Assembly: GCA_963764685.1 (NCBI GenBank)
Contig: CAVXTT010000018.1
Span: 248,001-312,000 of the forward strand
Direction of reading: 5' to 3'
Origin: CAVXTT01 sp963764685
GTDB lineage: Bacteria; Bacteroidota; Ignavibacteria; Ignavibacteriales; Ignavibacteriaceae
Length of the DNA stretch: 64,000 nt
Part shown: piece by piece, positions 9,228-17,185 of the stretch
Position numbering within the stretch: position 1 is the first letter of the stretch
Layout: every line of letters starts with the position of its first letter
Notes under the pieces: model-generated
Seen by the model: only the letters and a program-made list of their open reading frames with translations
Database searches by the model: none
Told to the model about the DNA's origin: nothing
Made by a program: the position numbers and the translations under genes

Positions 9228-11887
9228 TATTTAATTACTGCAAATTTGCCAACGTAGGAGCCAACACTTCCTCCATCAACATGAAAAATATATAACCCCG
9301 GGGCTATATCAAGGTTATCTCTATTTCTGAGATCCCAGGTGACAATCCCTTTATTAATATTTCCATCGTGGAGCAGAGTTTGAATGAGTTCCCCTGTTAT
9401 CGTATAAATTCTTACAGTACAATTTGCAGGTAAATTTCTAAATTCAATTTTTCGTTCTCCTCTTCCTGATGTGGCAAATCTTTGGGGTTCAAAACTTGCT
9501 GCACCAACGTAAGGATTAGGAACCACATAAGGATCCGGGAACTCATTTTTAGCAAGTTCAGGATCAATATACCCGGCTTTTGACAAGAATGTGAATTTAT
9601 CCTCACTGGTAAATGGGACTAAAAGTCTCAGTTCATAAACATCTCCGGCGACTGGCGGTAATAATGGTGCAGTACCAAATCCTATCGTGTCCACTTCCAG
9701 CTTCCAGGTTGCTTTACCTGCTGCAGGATTATCCTTAGCAGCGGTACGGATCTCAATAAAATCCTGATGAGAATCGAGAGTGCCGCTTGAACTTAAGTTT
9801 TTATCAAAATAAACAAATTTCAATTTTATCTCTCCGGTATCGGTTAAGGCTGTTACTGTGAACTTCACCGGTCTGGCAGGCGCACCTATATCTGCAACCG
9901 AAGTGTCAACAAATGAATCGCTGAAAGCAATGTTTATATTTTCAGGATATCCTATTCGCCGAAAATTAATAGGAAAAGCAGTAGAGTACCGGATCTTAAC
10001 AGGAATATTTGTATTGCTGTTTCTTACCAACTTAGTATTTGTCGAGTCAATTTCTACATTTTGTAATGTGGAGATAACTGGAAGAATACCACTGCCTGCA
10101 GGTCCGGTTCCCTGGCCTTCCAGATCATTCCCAAATAAAAAAAGAGTATCGCCTGTCGTTTCATCTTTCATCATATAATCTTCTGCTCTAATACTATCGT
10201 CATTGCTCGCGAAAGAAATACTGAATATGTGGTTTTCAGGGACCAATTCAGTATTAAGTACTTTTAGATTTAGTTCACCAGCACCATCGCCTTCTGTATG
10301 AACTACGTTCAGAACTTCTGCCCCTACATATCCAACTGCCGGGGGATTAGGGTAAAGTTCTACAACATTTTTAGGAAGTATTGTTCCTCCCCTCAATGAT
10401 TGACTTACAGTAATTGCATTTTCTGAAGGATAAATCTGAATTGAGTCTACACCTCTGTCATAAGAACAAAGTGCATAAAAATATCTTTGACCATTGTTTA
10501 CAGAGGAATCCCTGTATGAATGCATCAACCCTGTTTCATCACCAAGAAAATAGGCGACCCCTTCAACAGTGGTTTGAGAGAACCCATAGATCCCGTTTTT
10601 AAGATCAAACTGTGCTACCGGTTTACCATTGCCGATTGGTCTTGATCCGGTGCCTGTATAAATGACCTGTGGATCTAGAAATGCCGGATCCGTGCTTCGG
10701 TATATTCTATAACCTTCAAAATCATTGTTATTGGTTATCGGATCGAATGCACGTTCGGCAGCATTATCCCAGTTTAATTGTACAAAACCATCCCCGGCAT
10801 ACCCGTATAAAGTTGGTAAGGGCGGCGGTACTGCAAACTGGTAATTAGCTTTATAAATTTGCTGAACTACTGAAGTTGTTACTCTTAACTCTCTCAGGTT
10901 TGCACCAAAACCAAGTGCGAGACTAAACCTTTCCGTACTTTGCTGTTCCAATACGAAAGGACCTGACGCAAATAAAAATCCTATATTATAGTTCAAAGCC
11001 AGCGGAGGACCGAAAGCACTATCCGGATCACTGAAGATATTCCATAACCTCTTTGGCCATTCCTTACCGTCATCGAAGAAGACAATTTGATCAACTTCGG
11101 AGGATGGATTTCCTACCCCTGCACGTATCCTGTTAAGTTTGAAACCTGTCAGCCCGATCTGATCTGATTCATCAATATCTGTTCTGTCAAAATTAGTTTC
11201 CCCGTTTGTCGGTATTCCATCCATCTCTCCGGTATCGTTTGTTCCGAAAATTCCATCAGCGCCTGTATCATAGTATTCAGCAACCCAATCCAATTCTTCA
11301 TCGCCAGTCCACCATACGCCGGCAATATAAGCTGGTCTGGTTTCAATAGGACTATAATAAGTTTCAAATTTTTGAACATCATAGTTTGCATTTACATAAT
11401 TCAATATCGCTTCCTGTCCGATAATCTCAATACCCGGACCGCTGTTTCGTTTCTCATTTATTATGCCGTCCTGATCGTTATCGGCTGCATCAACTGCATT
11501 ACCAGGTGTTTCAAGATAAGAGTACCCAAGGTAACCAGTCGGTCCTTTTACTCCATTTCCATTCTTATCCCACGTATATACAAGGTTCAAACCAATTTCA
11601 TTATCATAGAAGGCGTTATCATCGTCTGACTCAGGAATTCCGTCCAGACCAACTGCCGAACCGCCTACGCCTGCATCCATATATAATCCGAATATCACAT
11701 TATTATTGTAGGTCGTTGTTCCTTCGTTAGTAATATCATAATGAAAGAATATTACATATCCCGCCTGCGGGTTTGCCCATTGAAATCCTCTTTGTTCAAC
11801 TCTTAAACCTAATCCCCGTCTTGTATTATCCCTGGAATCAGGGAAAAAGCTCCATGCATCATAAAAATTATCATCGTAAACAGTCAT
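9227..11887 (-). CDS. Large T9SS-secreted surface protein, C-terminal main part (frameshifted gene 9227-12504)
   Basis: 886 residues forming the body of a protein of about 1,090 residues; the N-terminus is the ORF at 12091-12504. The start shown is only the first methionine in this frame: the true chain continues upstream in frame to about 11985 (PQQWYDKLLDPDDPGW...). Visible parts are a beta-rich N-terminal domain with Asp-rich EF-like stretches (DAADNDQDGIINE), a fibronectin-III segment (about 370-470; LYGYAGDGFVQLNWDNA, YRIYRS), further beta domains, and a C-terminal T9SS sorting domain (PYVVPNPYVGAA ... GLYIFHVDGG ... GKFAVIK). It sits between the TonB receptor and the PorV-like protein, the place where SusD would be expected in Bacteroidetes. 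No catalytic motif was recognised. A substrate-binding surface role is inferred. Confidence 0.7.
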   Translation of the reverse strand: MTVYDDNFYDAWSFFPDSRDNTRRGLGLRVEQRGFQWANPQAGYVIFFHYDITNEGTTTYNNNVIFGLYMDAGVGGSAVGLDGIPESDDDNAFYDNEIGLNLVYTWDKNGNGVKGPTGYLGYSYLETPGNAVDAADNDQDGIINEKRNSGPGIEIIGQEAILNYVNANYDVQKFETYYSPIETRPAYIAGVWWTGDEELDWVAEYYDTGADGIFGTNDTGEMDGIPTNGETNFDRTDIDESDQIGLTGFKLNRIRAGVGNPSSEVDQIVFFDDGKEWPKRLWNIFSDPDSAFGPPLALNYNIGFLFASGPFVLEQQSTERFSLALGFGANLRELRVTTSVVQQIYKANYQFAVPPPLPTLYGYAGDGFVQLNWDNAAERAFDPITNNNDFEGYRIYRSTDPAFLDPQVIYTGTGSRPIGNGKPVAQFDLKNGIYGFSQTTVEGVAYFLGDETGLMHSYRDSSVNNGQRYFYALCSYDRGVDSIQIYPSENAITVSQSLRGGTILPKNVVELYPNPPAVGYVGAEVLNVVHTEGDGAGELNLKVLNTELVPENHIFSISFASNDDSIRAEDYMMKDETTGDTLFLFGNDLEGQGTGPAGSGILPVISTLQNVEIDSTNTKLVRNSNTNIPVKIRYSTAFPINFRRIGYPENINIAFSDSFVDTSVADIGAPARPVKFTVTALTDTGEIKLKFVYFDKNLSSSGTLDSHQDFIEIRTAAKDNPAAGKATWKLEVDTIGFGTAPLLPPVAGDVYELRLLVPFTSEDKFTFLSKAGYIDPELAKNEFPDPYVVPNPYVGAASFEPQRFATSGRGERKIEFRNLPANCTVRIYTITGELIQTLLHDGNINKGIVTWDLRNRDNLDIAPGLYIFHVDGGSVGSYVGKFAVIK

Positions 11888-12090
11888 ACTTTCCTGGTCA
11901 GCCTTGGCGATTTTACCAAAGTAACCATTCCACGAATTGCTCCATCCGGGGTCATCAGGATCGAGAAGTTTATCATACCACTGTTGCGGGCCAGGTTCTT
12001 GTGTCAGTACTTATGGCAGGGGATTCCGCAGTGTTAATTGCATTATTGGGTTCGAAGTATCCAAACCTGGGTTCGAATCTCATCGTTTTA

Positions 12091-12504
12091 TTAGTAGTTG
12101 GACTGGTACCTTGTCTTTCCCTGAAAGCCGGTTTCCATTATGTATGCAGGATTGCCATTAGTTTGAATTACCTGTGCCAATACGAACGGGGTAGTGCCAT
12201 CACTGTAATTTTCACCCGACCCTTTAGGTATCTCTACTGAATGAAATATCGATAGATCCACATTCAATGGATCATCCGGGTAATCACCCACCATTCCATA
12301 GCTTCTGTATCTTGTCCTTATGAGGTTTGCATCGTGATGGCCGATTCTTTCCGCATCAATGCTGCCCCGCCATTCAGCTGGAACAGGTGTGATTATCTGA
12401 GCCTCAGCCTGAAAAGTTAGTAAACTCAATGAAAAAATTAAAAAGAACCGCCGGCATCTCATTAGGTAAGAGGAGATTGATTGTAAATCATTTTTTTTCA
12501 ACAT
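12091..12504 (-). CDS. N-terminal fragment of the large T9SS-secreted surface protein
   Basis: 137 residues beginning with MLKKNDLQSISSYL and a signal peptide (FFLIFSLSLLTFQAEAQ), then AEWRGSIDAERIGHHDANLIRTRYRS. The frame ends at TAA after GFQGKTRYQSNY. In another frame the sense continues as GTSPTTNKTMRFEPRFGYFEPNN to about 11990, and from there a third frame (QQWYDKLLDPDD) leads into the 886-residue ORF. Two single-base indels, near 12100-12115 and 11980-11992, therefore split one gene. It starts three bases after the TonB receptor fragment ends, so the genes are one transcript. Confidence 0.65.
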   Translation of the reverse strand: MLKKNDLQSISSYLMRCRRFFLIFSLSLLTFQAEAQIITPVPAEWRGSIDAERIGHHDANLIRTRYRSYGMVGDYPDDPLNVDLSIFHSVEIPKGSGENYSDGTTPFVLAQVIQTNGNPAYIMETGFQGKTRYQSNY

Positions 12505-12506
12505 AG

Positions 12507-12830
12507 TTATAGACTCCTGATTGAAATACCAAATTCTATCCTTCTGGGTTCATAGAACCTTGAGGGATCGTAAAGCGAAGCCTGCACAGTTTCAGGGTAC
12601 AGAGAATAATCGGGACTTCCGGTATTGGCAAAGACAAATCCATTTACAAAATTTGTATTCAATACATTAAATACTCTTAAAAAAACACTGAGATTCACTA
12701 CTTCAAGATTAAAATATTTTTCGCCCCTGAGATCCAGCAGAAAATAGCTTTCCTTTCTCCCTGAATTTGGCATCCTGATCGGCACCAAATCCTGATCCGA
12801 TCTCTGGAGTATAAGGCTGTCCACTGCCAA
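12507..12830 (-). CDS. C-terminal fragment of the TonB-dependent receptor
   Basis: 107 residues containing the last strands of an outer-membrane receptor barrel (SYFLLDLRGEKYFNLEVVNLSVFLRVFNVLNTNFVNGFVF, shown here only as a hallmark of the terminal 'plug-less' barrel end) and finishing ...RRIEFGISIRSL. The apparent start is not real: the upstream ORF ends at 12860 and, in a third frame, bases 12800-12870 read YTLPDNFSISTILKFGSGQPYTPEIG, the usual penultimate barrel segment. At least two indels separate this fragment from the main receptor ORF. Confidence 0.6.
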   Translation of the reverse strand: MAVDSLILQRSDQDLVPIRMPNSGRKESYFLLDLRGEKYFNLEVVNLSVFLRVFNVLNTNFVNGFVFANTGSPDYSLYPETVQASLYDPSRFYEPRRIEFGISIRSL

Positions 12831-12859
12831 ACTTCAGGATTGTACTAATGGAGAAATTA

Positions 12860-15163
12860 TCAGGGAGAGTATATACATGCAGTTAAATTAAGTGTATGTC
12901 TTTGATCCCAATCGAAAGGAACATACTTTGGCCGGGGATCCTGACCTGCAGCTGCCCTGTTAGTGGTTTCTCTTGGATCGCTTGAATTACCGTCGGCAAA
13001 TTGCAGAGTGTAATTCAAAGATGAACTTATATTTGAATAATTCTGCTGGAAGAGTGAAACAGTTAATCCGTATATAGAACCAAAATCGACATTCGTAAAT
13101 CTAGAATAATCTGCAGAGTTGTAAGTTTCAATAAATTCTGTTCCCAGAAGGTTAGTGATATCTTTATAAAAAAATGATAACTGAAGTCCGAGTAAATCTG
13201 ACACTGATTGTTTAAATCCAAATTCATATTGAGTAGTGAATTCAGGCTTAAGATCTGGATTTCCCATGATACCATAACTGATGCTGTTTGCAGCAAGATC
13301 ACTCAGAATGGAGTAGTCGGCATTTCCATAAAGCAAACTAAGCGCCGGCATCTGATAAAAATGACCATAAGAAAAATAAACAGAAGAAGTTGCCGACATA
13401 GGAAAATTTATTCCAAGTCTGGGTGCAATAACAGTTTTAATTTTAGTATCCACGAGGGTGGATTGGGGAGCCCCCTGAATGGAGTTGGCAGGGTTTCTCA
13501 GGTCATCAGGTATCTGAGCATCCGGATCATAATACTCAAAACGGACTCCTGCCCTTATGACAATATCTGAAAGTTCAATCCTATCCTGAATATAAGCTGC
13601 AAACTGTTTTGGATAATATGAACTCAGACCAGGCATCTTCGGAAACTGATATACCGGTTTAAGGATTTGAACTCCATTTTCGGTTGTGACCACAAAAAAT
13701 CCCGGAGGACCAAACAGTATATCAGAATATTGGAATTCTAATCCTGATTCAAAAAAATTAATTCTATCAAGCTGCCAAACAAGTTCACCTTTACCAATAA
13801 CTGAATTTGTGTTTTGCTTATACCTGCTCAGATCAACACCCTGAATTATTGCTCCATCTTTAAAATTTGCATCGCTCTTTGGCTCTCCTGCTGCAAGATA
13901 CCTTTCGTCCATCAAATCTTTATATTTATAGCTTTGATAATCAAAATAATTCTGCCGGACATTAAGCTGATATAACATCTTTGGGGATAGGGTATGAGTA
14001 AAACTGATACCATGCGATAATGAGGTTGAATAATTTTGTGGTATTCCATCCGGATTGATCCTGAACCCGTGGTTATAAAATTTTCTGTCTGTTTTATCAA
14101 AAGTCAACTGATAATTAAATTGCATAGACGCGATAGAGTAGTTACTGAGTTTAAATTGACCGCCCCACTGATCAGTGGTTGACATTGGTACAAGTTTACC
14201 GTCTCCTGTTGGATTGTAAACCCCGGTTTCAAAATCATTCCGGTCAGTTGGAATAAACTCCCTGACTCCGAACAAATACCCTTCATTATAATTTCTTAAT
14301 CCGCTTACTAAAAAAGTTGTCTGAGGCAAACCGGTTGGTCCCATTAAGGATAATTGATAATATTGGATTGCCGATGGTTTGTAGGTATCATTGTTTGGAT
14401 ATCTTTCACTGTCGGTTGTAAAATAATCCCCGAGATAACTTTCCATAGAAACACTGAATTTTTCTCCGCCAGATTTAAGTACTGTATTAACAACACCGGA
14501 CATAGCCTGTCCGTATTTCGCATCAAAAGTTCCGCTTATAACCTGAACCTCTTCTATTATAGACCGGTCGATTTCCATTATCGGCGAATTTGTAAAAGGG
14601 TTGTTAACTGTTACCCCGTCAAGCTGGTACTGAACTTCTCCAAGACGTCCCCCTCTAAAGTGTCCGTCAACAACTCCTGCCTGAAGGTTCACAATTTCGT
14701 CAAGATTTTGAACAGGCAGACTTCGTATTTCTTCCTTATTTATTGAAGAAACTGTACTTGTCTGATTAAAATCCACCAGAGGTCTTTTAGCTACCACCAG
14801 AACTTCTTCTCCCTCTATAACAGCGGGTATTAATTCGGCATTGAGTTCAGTTGTTTTATCAGTTGATATTCGAATGTTTTCAAAGATTTGTGTTTTATAA
14901 CCCAGATATCCAATCCTCACCCTATATGTGCCTGCTCTTATATTTATGATTACATAATATCCTTCAACATCTGTAGCTGCTCCAAGTGTTGTTTCTTCAA
15001 GTAAGACATTAGCAAATGCTAAAGGTAATCCTTCTTCATCAAGTACTCTTCCGCTTAGTTTCCCGGATGTCTGAGCATATAAATTAAGCGGAGTAATAAA
15101 TATTAAAAGAAGAAATATGCCGGTAAGCATTGAAGCTGATTTGCAATGTAATTTTATCTTCAT
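12860..15163 (-). CDS. TonB-dependent (SusC-like) outer-membrane receptor, frameshifted near its C-terminus
   Basis: The chosen start is the ATG at 15163 (MKIKLHCKSASML), giving a clean signal peptide ending LNLYAQ and an AGG five to ten bases upstream. A longer frame to 15205 would start inside a terminator hairpin and is rejected. After the signal comes a CarboxypepD_reg-like beta-sandwich (GKLSGRVLDEEGLPLAFANV, about 30-115), the TonB plug (RSLPVQNLDEIVNLQAGVVDG, FRGGRLGEVQYQLDGVTVNNP, VQVISGTFDAKYGQAMSGVVN) and a barrel (YFSYGHFYQMPALSLLYG, NPDLKPEFTTQYEFGFKQ). Together with the fragment at 12507-12830 the protein would be about 890 residues. It heads the operon for secreted beta-glucan enzymes and is the likely oligosaccharide importer. 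No SusD gene follows. Confidence 0.85.
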   Translation of the reverse strand: MKIKLHCKSASMLTGIFLLLIFITPLNLYAQTSGKLSGRVLDEEGLPLAFANVLLEETTLGAATDVEGYYVIINIRAGTYRVRIGYLGYKTQIFENIRISTDKTTELNAELIPAVIEGEEVLVVAKRPLVDFNQTSTVSSINKEEIRSLPVQNLDEIVNLQAGVVDGHFRGGRLGEVQYQLDGVTVNNPFTNSPIMEIDRSIIEEVQVISGTFDAKYGQAMSGVVNTVLKSGGEKFSVSMESYLGDYFTTDSERYPNNDTYKPSAIQYYQLSLMGPTGLPQTTFLVSGLRNYNEGYLFGVREFIPTDRNDFETGVYNPTGDGKLVPMSTTDQWGGQFKLSNYSIASMQFNYQLTFDKTDRKFYNHGFRINPDGIPQNYSTSLSHGISFTHTLSPKMLYQLNVRQNYFDYQSYKYKDLMDERYLAAGEPKSDANFKDGAIIQGVDLSRYKQNTNSVIGKGELVWQLDRINFFESGLEFQYSDILFGPPGFFVVTTENGVQILKPVYQFPKMPGLSSYYPKQFAAYIQDRIELSDIVIRAGVRFEYYDPDAQIPDDLRNPANSIQGAPQSTLVDTKIKTVIAPRLGINFPMSATSSVYFSYGHFYQMPALSLLYGNADYSILSDLAANSISYGIMGNPDLKPEFTTQYEFGFKQSVSDLLGLQLSFFYKDITNLLGTEFIETYNSADYSRFTNVDFGSIYGLTVSLFQQNYSNISSSLNYTLQFADGNSSDPRETTNRAAAGQDPRPKYVPFDWDQRHTLNLTACIYSP

Positions 15164-15191
15164 AGTCATCCTAAGGCTATCAATTATAAAG

Positions 15192-15220
15192 GGGGAGAAC
15201 TGCATACAGCAGTTCTCCCC
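15192..15220 (-). terminator. Intrinsic terminator-like hairpin between the CBM9-like gene and the TonB operon
   Basis: A 12-bp perfect stem (GGGGAGAACTGC pairing with GCAGTTCTCCCC) encloses a five-base loop, ten bases after the stop of the CBM9-like gene. On the minus strand it is followed by CTTTATAATT, a short T-rich tail. It should reduce read-through from the lacI-GH94-CBM9 unit into the receptor operon, and lies only about 30 bases before the receptor's start codon. Confidence 0.7.
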
Positions 15221-15230
15221 AGATGAGAAG

Positions 15231-17150
15231 TTATTTCAATAAGATCATCTTTCCGGTTTCACTGCTAAAACTGTTCTGAGAACTTATACTCTCTAAAGAA
15301 ATCTTATAGAAATAGACTCCCGTAGAAAGATTATATGCATTAAAATTGAATTCATTTAATCCTGAATTGTTAAATAAACGCGTGCTTTCTACTCTCTGAC
15401 CAAGAGTATTGAAAATTGTGATGTTAACAATTCCCGATTCAGGAATAGAATATTTTATTTTTGTTGATGGATTAAAAGGATTCGGATAATTTCCATAAAT
15501 CTCAATTGAAGAGGGGAGCCCAATAATTTCATCCTCAACCCCGACCGGAGTAGCAGGATCCATATATCCCCAGGCAAGAGCAGGTCCGCCGTCATGTTCT
15601 CTGAACCACCATGATCGTGAACCATAGTTATTTAACGGGTCATCGAATGAATCACCGTCAAATAAATCAGCACCTATGAATATCAGTTTATCTCCAAGTC
15701 CTGAAGCATATCCTAAGCCGGTCAGATCTATTTTCAACTCAACCTGGTATCCTTCATCAACATCGCTGTTATTATTAACTGTGGTAGAACCTTTCAGTGA
15801 AACTCCATATTCTGCTTTCCCGCTATCTATCAGTGTTTGTAAATATTCATATACAGCGGGCTGACCAGTCAGATCAAAATTAACTCTCAATTGTCTCACT
15901 GTCATATTGTTGTCATCATTATTTGTCACTCTATCACCAATCATAAACCTTATACCATCAATTCTGTCATATTCTTCAGTGCCCTGAACCCTACCATCAT
16001 TTATATCTGCGGCAAGGTACAGGAAGTCGCCTTTAAAGAACATATGTACATCTGCAAAGGATGGATCAATAATCGGAGGTTTTGGATTGCCCCCAATCTC
16101 AGGCTGGAAGTGACCGCTTACCCAGGGCCCAACACCTGGATAGCTGTTTTTAATTGCGGGGTCATCCCAGGCGATTTTGAAGTTATAACTGCCGTCCCAG
16201 ACATCTTCATTTATCTGCCCATCAATTACCGGATCAGAAAGATTAGTGTTATTTGGTAAAATAAGGTCTGGATTTACGTCCGGCAAAGTTCCACTCGCAG
16301 TAGTTACATCCGGTCTTGCATAAATTCTTCCAACATTATTACCATTGGCGTTAAAGGGGGACTGAAAATGGGTGCGTGCTGTACTAACAGCTGCGGGATT
16401 TCCTTCAAATAAATAATCACAATCCCAGATACTAAAATTCAGCATAACCACATCACCTTCTGATTGAGTAACATCATAACCATTTATTGCGAGATCAATT
16501 CTCATTTCAACAGTCCATCCCTGATCTCTTCCCGCATTATTTGAAACACCATTAACAATTGTCACGGCATCCCATGCTTCTATCTGCTCAGGAGTTCTCG
16601 TGGAATCGGTGTTATTGCCAACCTTGTCATTTCCTCTGAAATATGGCCCACCACCCACAACAGGTGTATTTTGAAATGGAAATCCACTTATCCACCATGT
16701 ATAGAAATATTCGATAGGCTGCGCAAGTCCAAGGTTTGGATCCAGATTCATTTTGTCCTTTATAGACATAAGTATTGCATCCCATCTTGCCCAATCCATC
16801 ATTCCTCCAATGGAGGAATCCGGTATATTAAAACCGAGCCACAATTGATTATCGGGAGTGACCAGGAATTTCACCGTAGCATGAGTTGGATCAGTTATTG
16901 CATCGGGCTGAAACTCGGGACGCCAGCCGCTTGTCGGCAGCAAGCCCGGCTCCCCATAATTAAGTGTGATAGTTTCTGCAGCATTCCATTCCGGTTCATT
17001 AAGAATACCATTCAAGGTTAAAGAACCTGCAGGTGCAGTTCTTGCCCATACTACATCTTCCCTGACTGGAAATTGGGCTGAAGCCGTTACCTGAAAAAGG
17101 ATGACTACAAGAACACCAAACAAAAGTTGAAAACGCGTATTCATATTCAC
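15231..17150 (-). CDS. Secreted protein with two CBM9-like domains and a T9SS sorting tail
   Basis: 639 residues: signal peptide (LLFGVLVVILFQVTASAQ), a first CBM9/DOMON-like beta-sandwich (about 35-275; LTLNGILNEPEWNAAETITLNYG, WLGFNIPDSS, VEMRIDLAINGY), a second copy (about 295-540; DPVIDGQINEDVWDGSYNF, LYLAADINDGRVQG, YQVELKIDLTGLGY) and a T9SS type A C-terminal domain with IYGNYPNPFNPSTKIKYSIP and a terminal KMILLK. CBM9-like domains bind saccharide ends in xylanases, but many such domains in this phylum are uncharacterised. Lying 35 bases downstream of the GH94 gene in the same operon, it is likely a surface glycan-binding protein. No catalytic motif was seen. Confidence 0.7.
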   Translation of the reverse strand: MNMNTRFQLLFGVLVVILFQVTASAQFPVREDVVWARTAPAGSLTLNGILNEPEWNAAETITLNYGEPGLLPTSGWRPEFQPDAITDPTHATVKFLVTPDNQLWLGFNIPDSSIGGMMDWARWDAILMSIKDKMNLDPNLGLAQPIEYFYTWWISGFPFQNTPVVGGGPYFRGNDKVGNNTDSTRTPEQIEAWDAVTIVNGVSNNAGRDQGWTVEMRIDLAINGYDVTQSEGDVVMLNFSIWDCDYLFEGNPAAVSTARTHFQSPFNANGNNVGRIYARPDVTTASGTLPDVNPDLILPNNTNLSDPVIDGQINEDVWDGSYNFKIAWDDPAIKNSYPGVGPWVSGHFQPEIGGNPKPPIIDPSFADVHMFFKGDFLYLAADINDGRVQGTEEYDRIDGIRFMIGDRVTNNDDNNMTVRQLRVNFDLTGQPAVYEYLQTLIDSGKAEYGVSLKGSTTVNNNSDVDEGYQVELKIDLTGLGYASGLGDKLIFIGADLFDGDSFDDPLNNYGSRSWWFREHDGGPALAWGYMDPATPVGVEDEIIGLPSSIEIYGNYPNPFNPSTKIKYSIPESGIVNITIFNTLGQRVESTRLFNNSGLNEFNFNAYNLSTGVYFYKISLESISSQNSFSSETGKMILLK

Positions 17151-17185
17151 TCCATCATTTTATTTTTATTCAGTTAATTATATCA

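Noticed and set aside
15163..15205. Upstream ATG at 15205 as the TonB receptor start
   Set aside because: It falls inside a 12-bp-stem terminator, spoils the signal peptide, and the ATG at 15163 has a better ribosome-binding site.
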